Assembly (NCBI GenBank): GCA_009760885.1
Contig: CM019692.1
Span: 50,311,430-50,375,429, forward strand
From: Achatina immaculata
Lineage: Eukaryota; Mollusca; Gastropoda; Stylommatophora; Achatinidae
Length of the DNA: 64,000 nucleotides
Direction: 5' to 3'
Made by a program: the position numbers and the translations under genes. Below the pieces are notes generated by a model. The model saw only the letters and a list, made by a program, of their open reading frames with translations. It made no database searches and was not told where the DNA came from. This document shows, piece by piece, positions 9,220 through 18,800 of the stretch. Within the stretch, counting starts at the first letter, position 1; the number at the start of each line of letters is the position of its first letter.

Positions 9220-9615
9220 AATTAAAAAGTTCCCTAGAATCATATGTGTCCTGTATTCCCAGGACAGCAAAGATTACTTGTGCAGAACGTATGGGAAGAG
9301 CTAGAGGGGCAAAGAAACACATCTTGTAAAAAAAAAAAAAATAGGAGAGAGACAAAGTACTTTCATAGGACATGCAATGAGAAGAGTGGGATTTGAAAAT
9401 AGTGCAACAACAGAAAGAAAAAAATATATAGATGAGAAAAGAGGCAGGGGGAAGGTCGAGAGAAGTGATACTGGATAGTTTGACAAGATGGTGTGAGATG
9501 AGATAACCAAATGAACTGGTTGCTAGCAATGAATCGGGTACTACGGAGAAACATAATAGTCAAAGCGGCACGGCACATGATGATGGTGATGATGATTGAT
9601 GATGGGCTGGTCAGC
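9220..9615 (+). pseudogene. LINE-D 3' fragment
   Basis: Three frames piece together the LINE-D C-terminus: a degenerate stretch, then GERQSTFIGHAMRRVGFENS, then a GKVERSDTG..W..ITK region, then gcacggcacatgatgatg at the end. The same end with a (GAT)n tail closes the copies at 23610-23998 and 39350-39465. It has multiple stops and frameshifts. Confidence 0.7.
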
Positions 9616-9698
9616 ATCTAAACAAGTCAATCTGGTGTGCTAGTCTCTGACCAGGCATGCTAAAACTGAAGTAAGGAAAGATAACCAGTGATAAAAGA

Positions 9699-9741
9699 CG
9701 GGGGGGGGGGGGGGGGGGGAAAGAGAAGGTGTTTTTTTTTT
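9699..9741. repeat. Poly-G / poly-T tract
   Basis: A run of about 20 G is followed by a T run. Such homopolymers are also error-prone in assemblies. Confidence 0.85.
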
Positions 9742-9828
9742 TTGTTCTTTTTACACCGGGAGCTGTAGAACACTGGACGTAGAACTTGTGTTAATTTCCA
9801 CGCCATTTAAAGAAAACCTATCACACTG

Positions 9829-12075
9829 ACGATTGATTATAACAAAAGAAGCATCAAGAGCATTGCTGAAATGGATCCCAATAAATGAGAGATTATTATA
9901 TGCACGGTTCAACTCAAGATTCACGAAGCTGTCTATTATAGTTTGTTATGCACCAACAGAAGCAGCCGAAGAGGAATTAAAAGAAGATTTTTACAACAGC
10001 CTCCAAGCAACAGTAGAAACAATACCCAAGCATGATATGCTACTCATCTTGGGCGACTTCAATGCAAAAGTAGGTGAAGGAAATGAAGATAGAAGAAGAA
10101 TCATGGGAAGAGAAGGAATCGGAGAAATAAATGAAAATGGAGAAAGACTGTGCAGTTTCTGTGAAGAAAACATGATGACCATCGGAGGGACAATTTTCCA
10201 ACACAAAAACATTCATAAGGTGACTTGGAGGTCACCAGATAAAACCACAGAAAACCAAATTGATCACATACTAATAAACAACAAGTGGAAACGGTCACTA
10301 CAAGATGTGCGAGCAAGGAAAGGAGCAGATGTAGGAAATGATCACAACCTTCTGGTAGCAAAAATAAAACTAAAATTAAGAAAAGCCAAAATCGGAGAAC
10401 ACAGAAAAATACATTTTGATACAAGAAAACTGATAGACCAGCAAACAAGAAATGAATTCTCAATAGTACTTAAGAACCGCTTCAGTGTCCTACAAGACGA
10501 AACAGAAATGTCCATATTAGAGTTCAATAAAATACTACAGGATACAGCAAAAGAGGTGCTGGGATATAGGAAAAGGAGAAAAGAGGAATGGATAAGCGAG
10601 AACACATGGGAAAAGATAGAGCAAAGAAAAGAAATCAAGGGAAAATTACTGAACACCAAATCACAACGGCTTAAAGAACGAGTTTTAAGTAATTATGTAC
10701 AAAAAGACAAAGAAGTGAAGGAATCATGCCGTCAAGATAAACGTCAATATTATGACAACTTAGCAGAAACAGCAGAGAAAGCAGCATATACAAATGACAT
10801 GAAAACCATATATAAAATCACAAAGCAGATGACAGGTAACTTCAACACAAGATGTGAAAGTGCAGTAAGAACACAAAATGGACAACTGGTCAGTGGAGAA
10901 AGAGAAAAAATTGAAAGATGGAGGGAACACTTTAACACCCTACTAAACAGAACACAAGCAGCACAAACAATAGACATACCTGAAGCAAAAACGGAACTAA
11001 ACATCAATACAGGACCAATAACAATAAATGAAGTAAAGGAGGCGATAAAGAAGCTAAAATCAGACAGGGCACCAGGTGAAGAGGAAGTGACTGCGGAGAT
11101 GTTGAAAGCAGAAGAAACAGAAACACCAAAACAACTTTGCCGGATATTACAACAAATTTGGGATTTAGAAAAAGCCCCAGAGGAGTGGAAAACTGGTCTT
11201 ATAGTAAAACTACCAAAGAAGGGTGACCTCAGAGATTGCGGAAACTGGAGAGGCATCACCCTACTGCCACTCTCCAGTAAAGTATTTTGCAGAATAATCA
11301 TCAACAGAATTGTACCAACACTTGAGGAAAAACTTCGGAAAGAGCAGGCAGGATTTAGGAAAGGAAGATCATGCATAGACCACATATTTGTACTTAGACA
11401 AATATTAGAACAGGCAAATGAGTGGCATAGCACAACATATGCATTATTCATAGATTTTGAGAAAGCCTTTGACAGTGTCAAGAGAGATGCACTATGGAAA
11501 ATCCTAAGATGGCATGGCCTCCCCCATAAAATAGTTAATGTAATCAAAGCCCTATACGAGGGTTTTCAGTGCAAAGTGATCTGTGGAGAACATACCTCCA
11601 GCAGCTTTAGGGTACAAACAGGAGTAAAACAGGGATGTGTACTATCACCAACATTATTTATCTTGGCAGTAGACTGGTTAATGAAGGAGGCAACATCAGA
11701 CAAACGCAGAGGATTACAATGGACCCTTGACACAGTGCTGGAGGACCTTGACTTTGCGGACGACATTTGTCTATTATCAAGCAGTCACAAAGATATGCAA
11801 GATAAAATAAACAAGCTAACTCAGAATGCAAACAACATAGGACTAAAGATCAATGTAGGAAAGACAAAGTTAATGAAGCAAAATGTGAACAACAGAAATG
11901 TACTCAGAGTAGATAACAAGTTAGAGGAGGAGGTCAACGAATTTGTATACCTTGGCAGCAGAGTAGTAGAAAATGGAGACAGCACAGAGGACATCAACAG
12001 CAGACTTACTAGAGCAAACCAGGCTTTTGCAATGCTACAGAATATATGGAAATCAAAAAACTAAGCATAAATATA
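9829..12075 (+). mobile_element. LINE-A copy 1, 5'-truncated
   Basis: It is homologous to LINE-A copy 2 from 14326 onward at very high identity. It begins at gattgattataac and is interrupted at about 12075, after aagcataaatat, where it passes directly into LINE-C sequence in the same orientation. The first 290 bp of coding sequence and the 5' UTR are missing, typical of 5' truncation. Confidence 0.9.
9833..12064 (+). CDS. LINE-A APE-RT protein, N- and C-terminally truncated (743 aa)
   Basis: A long open frame. The apurinic-type endonuclease part lacks its first motifs but keeps VCYAPTE (near residue 40), LGDFNAKVG (near 70), NQIDHILINNKW and a GNDHN variant where copy 2 has the canonical SDH. 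The RT part has GNWRGITLLPL, EQAGFRKGRS, FIDFEKAFDSV, QGCVLSPTLF and FADDICLL (catalytic aspartates visible). The protein ends prematurely at a stop created at the LINE-A/LINE-C junction (..NIWKSKN). In the family, this enzyme nicks DNA and copies the element's RNA at the nick. It is not functional as a whole here. No host promoter context is visible. Confidence 0.88.
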   Translation: MIITKEASRALLKWIPINERLLYARFNSRFTKLSIIVCYAPTEAAEEELKEDFYNSLQATVETIPKHDMLLILGDFNAKVGEGNEDRRRIMGREGIGEINENGERLCSFCEENMMTIGGTIFQHKNIHKVTWRSPDKTTENQIDHILINNKWKRSLQDVRARKGADVGNDHNLLVAKIKLKLRKAKIGEHRKIHFDTRKLIDQQTRNEFSIVLKNRFSVLQDETEMSILEFNKILQDTAKEVLGYRKRRKEEWISENTWEKIEQRKEIKGKLLNTKSQRLKERVLSNYVQKDKEVKESCRQDKRQYYDNLAETAEKAAYTNDMKTIYKITKQMTGNFNTRCESAVRTQNGQLVSGEREKIERWREHFNTLLNRTQAAQTIDIPEAKTELNINTGPITINEVKEAIKKLKSDRAPGEEEVTAEMLKAEETETPKQLCRILQQIWDLEKAPEEWKTGLIVKLPKKGDLRDCGNWRGITLLPLSSKVFCRIIINRIVPTLEEKLRKEQAGFRKGRSCIDHIFVLRQILEQANEWHSTTYALFIDFEKAFDSVKRDALWKILRWHGLPHKIVNVIKALYEGFQCKVICGEHTSSSFRVQTGVKQGCVLSPTLFILAVDWLMKEATSDKRRGLQWTLDTVLEDLDFADDICLLSSSHKDMQDKINKLTQNANNIGLKINVGKTKLMKQNVNNRNVLRVDNKLEEEVNEFVYLGSRVVENGDSTEDINSRLTRANQAFAMLQNIWKSKN

Positions 12076-12650
12076 TCACTACTAACTAATAATGGAGATA
12101 CAATGAGGGGAATTAAAAGGAGGACATCTATCGCTCTTCAGAAAGTAAAACAAATAAAGAATCTGCGGAGAGAAATAGACAGAACTACAAAAATAAGATT
12201 TGTTAATGGCATGCATCTTTCCCATCGCAACATATGCCTGTGAGACCTGGACACTTAACAAAACAGCTGAGAAACACATAAATGCTTTTGAATGTAAATG
12301 CTACAGAAGAGTCCTTCAAATATCATGGACACATAAAAGAACAAATATATCCATACTACAAGAACTTAATATTGAAGAAGGCTGGCAAGTAAAGAGTATT
12401 AAAGAGAGAAAACTTAAATATTTTGGACACATTAAACGTCATGAAAATTTAGAGAAGACCGTCTTGGAAGGATACATAATGAGAAAAAGAAAGGGAGGAA
12501 GACAAAGGCGAAGATGGTTGCAAGACATCGTTGATGATCTGCAAATTGATGCATCAGCAGCAGGCCATCGTGCTCACAATCGAGAGGCCTACAGGAGTGC
12601 TGTTTGGGAGGCAAAGTTCCGCAAGGGACATGCAAATGACTGAGCTCACT
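12076..12650 (+). mobile_element. LINE-C 3' segment fused to LINE-A copy 1
   Basis: After 12075 the sequence matches LINE-C. A degenerate GDTMRGIKRRTSIALQKV (cf. the usual ..ED..RRI..A..A) is followed by an open frame, 12200-12643. It ends with gggacatgcaaatgactga, the common LINE-C end. The join has no tail or TSD between the two elements. Confidence 0.8.
12200..12643 (+). pseudogene. LINE-C RT C-terminal region (147 aa)
   Basis: The frame contains IATYACETWTLNKTAEKHIN, FECKCYRRVLQISW, KERKLKYFGHIKRHENLEKT, GRQRRRWLQDIVDDL and the end GHAND. This is the thumb/C-terminal part of an RTE-like LINE protein (usual pattern: YG.E.W.L......I..FE.KC.RR.L.I...KLK..GHI.RH......VLEG...G.R.RGR.R..W..D). 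Upstream catalytic RT is absent, so this cannot be a working enzyme. Related tails are at 13395-13595, 27500-27780, 28487-29392 and 60465-60690. Confidence 0.82.
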
Positions 12651-12824
12651 GCATCTAGCTGGGTGACAGTACGAATGATGGATATGCTTCGTTCTTGTCT
12701 TCTACTTCCCCTGGAACTGCGACCAGGTATTTTGTGCAGCCGATGCTGTGAAGATGTTGAGGCACACAATGCTGTCAGTTTGGAAGCGGGTTATGTCGGT
12801 TATTTTTTTTTTCAGTACTCGAGC

Positions 12825-12990
12825 AGAAAAGCAGGGAGTGTGCACTGCTTCTTTAGCAGACTCCACCACCATGGGGTACTATGGCGACCCCTGCTCCTTT
12901 AGCCAGGCTAAATATGTTACTGGTGGGTACCAACGGATAGGTGAGACAGGGTCTTGATCAGCTACAAGTTGATGATTGCCAAAACGAGCA
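12825..12990 (-). repeat. Unclassified interspersed repeat, copy 2
   Basis: The reverse complement of 12825-12902 resembles 1-85. It extends further toward 12990, beyond the part visible at the window start. No coding sequence. Confidence 0.5.
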
Positions 12991-13189
12991 GCGTCTCCCC
13001 CCCCCCCAGTGATGGATATACAAACACACACACACAGCAATGTCAGTCTCGAAATAAGAGCAATAAAATACATTATTTACAAATAAGAAAATGTGCCACC
13101 ACATAAATTATTTTACAAATTATGAACGACAAATCCACTTAGGTCACGTGATTCAGCTCTGAATAGATTGTGAGGATGATTGAGGAATC

Positions 13190-13392
13190 CTTACTACAAG
13201 CATCTTGGACGAGGACTCCCAGGGGAAAGAAAGCAAGGGACAACCCGAAGAGGCATGGAGACGTACAGCAGAGAAAATGCTGGTAAAGAAAGGACTAACA
13301 TGGGAGACAGCAAAGAAGACAGCGAAGAACCGACAGAAGTGGAAATCTCGTGCCACTAGCAGCCCCGTGATGCTTTGGGAACTGAAGGGCCA
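13190..13392 (+). pseudogene. LINE RT C-terminal fragment (LINE-A relative)
   Basis: The frame 13205-13447 reads GQPEEAWRRTAEKMLVKKGL, then TWETAKKTAKNRQKW. This parallels the LINE-A end (RPKETWRRTTERMLSNRGLT, then WARAEKKAKDRHLW) but is clearly a different subfamily. It ends at 13392 against a (CAGT)n run that belongs to the LINE-C tail on the other strand. Confidence 0.7.
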
Positions 13393-13394
13393 AC

Positions 13395-13595
13395 GGAGTC
13401 AGTCAGTCAGTCATTTGCGTGTCCCTTGCGGAGCTTTGCCTCCTTAACAGCTCCCCTGTAAGCCTCTCGGTTGTAAGCAAGATGCTCTGCTGCCGATGTG
13501 TCCATTCGCAGATCATCAACGATGCTTTGCAGCCATCTTCGCCTTGATCTTCTTCTCTTCTGACCTTCCATGTTGCTGCTAGAGTTTCTTGGTAT
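13395..13595 (-). mobile_element. LINE-C 3' tail fused to LINE-A copy 3
   Basis: The minus strand reads RRRWLQSIVDDLRMDTSAAE, then ending AKLRKGHAND and stop, with a (GACT)n tail at 13398-13412. Upstream (13596 onward on the minus strand) the same open frame is LINE-A (PLTVIIEE), so LINE-A passes into LINE-C without a tail between them. Confidence 0.78.
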
Positions 13596-13861
13596 TTCCT
13601 CAATAATTACTGTCAGTGGCTTCATCTGCATCTCTGCCTACAAGATGTTATTTCTTATGGTGTTTGGCCAAAATATTTGTCTAATTCTTCGTAAACATTT
13701 AGTCTGAAAAGAATTCAACTTGTTTTCTATTGTTTTGGTGATTTTCCAGCATTCACTTCCATAGAGTAGTACACTTAGAACATTACTCTTAAATATCCTG
13801 ATTTTCGTCTTTACGCTTAGTTTTTTTGATTTCCATATAGTCTGTAGCATAGCAAAAGCCT
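13596..13861 (-). mobile_element. LINE-A copy 3, distal part
   Basis: The minus-strand frame 13850-13638 reads MLQTIWKSKKLSVKTKIRIF, SECWKITKTIENKLNSFQTK and RRIRQIFWPN, the LINE-A region that follows ..RANQAFA. This is the downstream continuation of the minus-strand copy at 17032-18800, displaced by the insertion of copy 2. Confidence 0.88.
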
Positions 13862-14036
13862 AAAGAATAGGACCACTGTACCCTACCATGCATGATCGTA
13901 AAAGGCGACTAAGGAGGGTTCAGCATAGGGCCAGAAACCCTATCTGGTAAAAAACTATCAGACTGCTACAGAAACAGAAGCAAGGGAAAAAGCAAATGCA
14001 GGTGGAAGGAGAAATGCTTATCAGGAAACTGAGCCC

Positions 14037-16715
14037 ATGAAGGTTGCGGATGAAAGCCAGCCACTGGAAGTCCCCAGCCCGACTGCAGACCTCCTGGAAC
14101 CTAAACAAAAGATGCAAATAGGCAGCTGGAATGTAAGAACACTAAACCAGACTGGAAAACTAGCACAAACCATCAAGGAAATGCACAGATACAAACTAGA
14201 CATACTAGGAATACAAGAAGCAAGATGGACAGGACAAGGCAGAAGGAAATTAACAACACAGCACACAGAAGATACAATAATATGGTCAGGTAAAGAAGAT
14301 CTTCATGAAGGAGGAGTAGCATTGATTATAACAAAAGAAGCATCAAGAGCATTGCTGAAATGGACCCCAATAAATGAGAGATTATTATATGCACGGTTCA
14401 ACTCAAGATTCACGAAGCTGTCTATTATAGTTTGTTATGCACCAACAGAAGCAGCTGAAGAGGAATTAAAAGAAGATTTTTACAACAGCCTCCAAGCCAC
14501 AGTAGAAACAATACCCAAGCATGATATGCTACTCATCTTGGGCGACTTCAATGCAAAAGTAGGTGAAGGAAATGAAGATAGAAGAAGAATCATGGGAAGA
14601 GAAGGAATCGGAGAAATAAATGAAAATGGAGAAAGACTGTGCAGTTTCTGTGAAGAAAACATGATGACCATCGGAGGGACAATTTTCCAACACAAAAACA
14701 TCCATAAGGTGACTTGGAGGTCACCAGATAAAACCACAGAAAACCAAATCGATCACATACTAATAAACAACAAGTGGAAACGGTCACTACAAGATGTGCG
14801 AGCAAGGAAAGGAGCAGATATAGGAAGTGATCACAACCTTCTGGTAGCAAAAATAAAACTAAAATTAAGGAAAGCCAGAATCGGAGAACACAGAAAGATA
14901 CATTTTGATACAAGAAAACTGATAGACCAGCAAACAAGAAATGAATTCTCAATAATACTTAAGAACCGCTTCAGTGTCCTACAAGACGAAGCAGAAATGT
15001 CCATATTAGAGTTCAATAAAACACTACAGGAAACAGCAAAAGAGGTGCTGGGATATCGGAAAAGGAGAAAAGAGGAATGGATAAGTGAGACCACATGGGA
15101 AAAGATAGAGCAAAGAAAAGAAATCAAGAAAAAATTACTGAACACCAAATCACAACGGCTTAAAGAACGAGTTTTAAGTAATTATGCACAAAAAGACAAA
15201 GAAGTGAAGGAATCATGCCGTCAAGATAAACGTCAATATTATGACAACTTAGCAGAAACAGCAGAGAAAGCAGCATATACAAATGACATGAAAACCATAT
15301 ATAAAATCACAAAGCAGATGACAGGTAACTTCAATACAAGATGTGAAAGTGCAGTAAGAACACAAAATGGACAACTGGTCAGTGGAGAAAGAGAAAAAAT
15401 TGAAAGATGGAGGGAACACTTTAACACCCTACTAAACAGAACACAAGCAGCACAAGCAATAGATATACCTGAAGCAAAAGCGGAACTAAACATCAATACA
15501 GGACCAATAACAATAAATGAAGTAAAAGAGGCGATAAAGATGCTAAAATCAGACAGGGCACCAGGTGAAGATGAAGTGACTGCTGAGATGTTGAAAGCAG
15601 AAGAAACAGAAACACCAAAACAACTTTGCCGGATATTACAACAAATTTGGGATTTAGAAAAAGCCCCAGAGGAGTGGAAAACTGGTCTTATAGTAAAACT
15701 ACCAAAGAAGGGTGACCTCAGAGATTGCGGGAACTGGAGAGGCATTACCCTACTGCCACTCACTAGTAAAGTATTTTGCAGAATAATCATCAACAGAATT
15801 GTACCAACACTTGAGGAAAAACTTCGGAAAGAGCAGGCAGGATTTAGGAAAGGAAGATCATGCATAGACCATATATTTGTACTTAGACAAATATTAGAAC
15901 AGGCAAATGAGTGGCATAGCACAACATATGCATTATTCATAGATTTTGAGAAAGCCTTTGACAGTGTCAACAGAGATGCACTGTGGAAAATCCTAAGATG
16001 GCATGGCCTCCCCCATAAAATAGTTAATGTAATCAAAGCCCTATACGAGGGTTTTCAGTGCAAAGTTATCTGTGGAGAACATACCTCCAGCAGCTTTAGG
16101 GTACAAACAGGAGTGAAACAGGGATGTGTACTATCACCAACATTATTTATCTTGGCAGTAGACTGGTTAATGAAGGAGGCAACATCAGACAAACGCAGAG
16201 GATTACAATGGACCCTTGACACAGTGCTGGAGGACCTTGACTTTGCGGACGACATTTGTCTATTATCAAGCAGTCACAAAGATATGCAAGATAAAATAAA
16301 CAAGTTAACCCAGAATGCAAACAACATAGGACTAAAGATCAATGTAGGAAAGACAAAGTTAATGAAGCAAAATGTGAACAACAGAAATGTACTCAGAGTA
16401 GATAACAAGTTAGTGGAGGAGGTCAACGAATTTGTATACCTTGGCAGCAGAGTAGTAGAAAATGGAGACAGCACAGAGGACATCAACAGCAGACTTACTA
16501 GAGCAAACCAGGCTTTTGCAATGCTACAGAATATATGGAAATCAAATAAACTAAGCATAAATATGAAAATCAGGATATTTAAGAGTAATGTTCTAAGTGT
16601 ACTACTCTATGGAAGTGAATGCTGGAAAATCACCAAAACCATAGAAAACAAGTTGAATTCTTTCCAGACTAAATGTTTACGTAGAATTAAAAAATATTTT
16701 GGCCAAACACCATAA
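14037..16715 (+). CDS. LINE-A endonuclease-reverse transcriptase (892 aa, single-frame part)
   Basis: The domain order is APE-type endonuclease then RT, with no RNase H. Endonuclease motifs: IGSWNVRTL (residues 28-36), LGIQEARW (about 57-64), VCYAPTE, LGDFNAKVG (about 166-174), NQIDHILINNKW and GSDHN (about 262). RT motifs: GNWRGITLLPL (about 564), EQAGFRKGRS, FIDFEKAFDSV (about 633), QGCVLSPTLF (about 695), FADDICLL (about 735), KINVGKTKLM and YLGSRV. The ATG at 14037 is the first in frame and lies just after the 5' UTR shared with copy 3. A missing base near 16690 (compared with the minus-strand copy) shifts the frame, cutting off the last roughly 95 residues, which remain readable at 16730-17014. 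All catalytic motifs look intact, so this is the youngest LINE-A here. Confidence 0.93.
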   Translation: MKVADESQPLEVPSPTADLLEPKQKMQIGSWNVRTLNQTGKLAQTIKEMHRYKLDILGIQEARWTGQGRRKLTTQHTEDTIIWSGKEDLHEGGVALIITKEASRALLKWTPINERLLYARFNSRFTKLSIIVCYAPTEAAEEELKEDFYNSLQATVETIPKHDMLLILGDFNAKVGEGNEDRRRIMGREGIGEINENGERLCSFCEENMMTIGGTIFQHKNIHKVTWRSPDKTTENQIDHILINNKWKRSLQDVRARKGADIGSDHNLLVAKIKLKLRKARIGEHRKIHFDTRKLIDQQTRNEFSIILKNRFSVLQDEAEMSILEFNKTLQETAKEVLGYRKRRKEEWISETTWEKIEQRKEIKKKLLNTKSQRLKERVLSNYAQKDKEVKESCRQDKRQYYDNLAETAEKAAYTNDMKTIYKITKQMTGNFNTRCESAVRTQNGQLVSGEREKIERWREHFNTLLNRTQAAQAIDIPEAKAELNINTGPITINEVKEAIKMLKSDRAPGEDEVTAEMLKAEETETPKQLCRILQQIWDLEKAPEEWKTGLIVKLPKKGDLRDCGNWRGITLLPLTSKVFCRIIINRIVPTLEEKLRKEQAGFRKGRSCIDHIFVLRQILEQANEWHSTTYALFIDFEKAFDSVNRDALWKILRWHGLPHKIVNVIKALYEGFQCKVICGEHTSSSFRVQTGVKQGCVLSPTLFILAVDWLMKEATSDKRRGLQWTLDTVLEDLDFADDICLLSSSHKDMQDKINKLTQNANNIGLKINVGKTKLMKQNVNNRNVLRVDNKLVEEVNEFVYLGSRVVENGDSTEDINSRLTRANQAFAMLQNIWKSNKLSINMKIRIFKSNVLSVLLYGSECWKITKTIENKLNSFQTKCLRRIKKYFGQTP

Positions 16716-16729
16716 GAAATAACATTTTA

Positions 16730-17014
16730 TTGGCAGAAATGCAGATGAAACCACTGACAACAATTATTGAGGAAAGACGCTGGCGATGGTTGGGACATGT
16801 GCTCCGAATGACTGACAACTCACTACCAAAAATAGCACTAAGATGGACACCACAGGGGAGCAGAAGTAAGGGTAGACCAAAAGAGACATGGAGAAGAACA
16901 ACAGAAAGGATGTTGAGCAATAGAGGGCTCACCTGGGCAAGAGCAGAAAAAAAGGCGAAAGACAGGCATTTGTGGAAAACCCTTGCGGAAGCCCCATGTG
17001 CCCTGGGCACTTAA
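16730..17014 (+). pseudogene. LINE-A C-terminal end, out of frame
   Basis: The frame reads EMQMKPLTTIIEERRWRWLG, then HVLRM, GRPKETWRRTTERML and RAEKKAKDRHLW, and stops at 17014. It continues the 892-aa ORF after a 1-bp frameshift. The GHVLRM and GRP..TWRRT blocks are the conserved C-terminus in this LINE group. Confidence 0.9.
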
Positions 17015-17031
17015 GGTTCAGAGAGAGAGAG

Positions 17032-18800
17032 ATAGCAAAAGCCTGGTTTGCTTTAGTAAGTCTGCTGTTGATGTCCTCTGTGCTGTCTCCATTTTCTACT
17101 ACTCTACTGCCAAGGTATACAAATTCATTTACCTCCTCCACTAACTTGCTATCTACTCTGAGTACATTTTTGTTGTTCACATTTTGCTTCATTAACTTTG
17201 TCTTTCCTACATTGATCTTTAGTCCAATGTTATTTGCATTCTGAGTTAGCTTGTTTATTTTATCTTGCATTTCTTTGTGGCTGCTTGACAGTAGACAAAT
17301 GTCGTCCGCAAAGTCAAGGTCCTCCAGCACTGTGTTGAGGGTCCATTGTAATCCTCTGCGTTTGTCTGATGTTGTCTCCTTCATTAACCAGTCTATTGCC
17401 GAGATAAATAATGTTGGTGATAGTACACATCCCTGCTTCACTCTTTTTGTGCATAATTACTTAACACTTGTTCTTTTAGCCTTTGTGATTTGGTGTTCAG
17501 TAATTTTTTCTTGATTTCTTTTCTTTGCTCTATCTTTTCCCATGTGGTCTTGCTTATCCATTCCTCTTTTCTCCGTTTCCGATATCCCAGCACCTCTTTT
17601 GCTGTATCCTGTAGTGTTTTATTGAACTCTAGCATGGACATTTCTGCTTCGTCTTGTAAGACACTGAAGCGGTTCTTAAGTACTATTGAGAATTCGTTAC
17701 TTGTTTGCTGGTCTTTCAGTTTTCCTGTATCAAAATGTATTTTTCTGTGTTCTCCGATTTTGTCTTTCCCTAATTTTAGTTTTATTTTTGCTACCAGAAG
17801 GTTGTGATCACTTCCTACATCTGCTCCTTTCCTTGCTCGCACATCCTGTAGTGACCGTTTCCACTTGTTATTTATTAGTATATGATCGATTTGGTTTTCT
17901 GTGGTTTTATCTGGGGACCTCCAAGTCACTTTATGGATGTTTTTATGTTGGAAAATTGTCCCTCCGATGGTCATTATGTTTTCTTCACAAAAACTGCACA
18001 GTTTTTCTCCATTTTCATTTATTTCTCCGATTCCTTCTTTTCCCATGATTCTTCTTCTATCTTCATTTCCCTCACCTACTTTTGCATTGAAATCGCCCAA
18101 GATGAGTAGCATATTCATGCTTGGGTATTGTTTCTACTGTGGCTTGGAGGCTGTTGTAAAAATCTTTTAATTCCTCTTCAGCTGCTTCTGTTGGTGCATA
18201 ACAAACTATAATAGACAGCTTCGTGAATCTTGAGTTGAACCGTGCATATAATAATCTCTCATTTATTGAGGTCCATTTCAGCAATGCTCTTGATGCTTCT
18301 TTTGTTATAATCAATGCTACTCCTCCTTCATGAAGATCTTCTTTACTTGACCACATTATTGTATCTTCTGTGTGCTGTGTTGTTAATTTCCTTCTGCCTT
18401 GTCCTGTCCATCTTGCTTCTTGTATTCTTAGTATGTCTAGTTTGTATCTGTGCATTTCCTTGATGGTTTGTGCTAGTTTTCCAGTCTGGTTAAGTGTTCT
18501 TACATTCCAACTGCCTATTTGCATCTTGTGTTTAGGTTCCAGGAGGTCTGCAGTCGGGCTGGGGACTTCCAGTGGCTGGCTTTCATCCACAACCTTCATG
18601 GGCTCAGTTTCCTGATATGCATTTCTCCTTCCACCTGCATTTGCTTTTTCCCTTGCTTCTGTTTCTGTAGTAGTCTGATTGTTTTTTTTTTACCAGATAG
18701 GGTTGCTGGCCCTATGCTGAACCCTCCTTAGTTGCCTTTTACGATCATGCGTGGTAGGGTACAGTGGTCCTATTCTTTGCAGATCCCGAGTACCACACGG
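17032..18800 (-). mobile_element. LINE-A copy 3, proximal part (minus strand, internally deleted)
   Basis: From 18800 leftward it has the 5' UTR (cctattctttgc on the plus strand), the ORF start near 18599, the endonuclease, then a deletion of about 0.9 kb relative to copy 2 at about 17441 (joining the NYAQK region to VKQGCVLSP), then RT motifs to QAFA at 17045. It is interrupted there by copy 2 and resumes at 13861. Both deletion edges in copy 2 carry gtgaa, suggesting a short-homology deletion. It is older than copy 2. Confidence 0.9.
17438..18599 (-). pseudogene. LINE-A endonuclease domain, frameshifted
   Basis: Two overlapping frames, 18599-18072 and 18118-17438. The first carries SWNVRTL, IQEARW and CYAPTE. 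A 1-bp insertion near 18115 shifts the frame, and the second carries LGDFNAKVG, NQIDHILINNKW and GSDHN. After the internal deletion a third frame (17441-16929) keeps QGCVLSPTLF and FADDICLL. An AFA end runs into the 17032 TSD. Confidence 0.88.

Larger units (their letters stand above)
13862..17031 (+). mobile_element. LINE-A copy 2, near-complete element nested in copy 3
   Basis: It starts in the 5' UTR (aaagaataggaccactgt), contains the full ORF and ends with a (GA)n tail (gttcagagagagagag). A perfect 13-bp TSD, atagcaaaagcct, lies at 13849-13861 and 17032-17044. The host is an older minus-strand copy of the same family. The minus-strand copy has about 20-60 bp more 5' sequence (near 18780-18840), so this copy is slightly 5' truncated. 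Its coding capacity is intact except for one frameshift near 16690. Confidence 0.92.

Noticed and set aside
9829..12650. TSD for LINE-A copy 1 / LINE-C composite
   Set aside because: Flanks (tcacactgac and gctcactgca) share only about five bases in register, not convincing.
15239..16036. 265-codon minus-strand ORF (and its twin at 10750-11547)
   Set aside because: It is the exact antisense shadow of the LINE-A RT coding region, open because that region is A-rich with few antisense stops.
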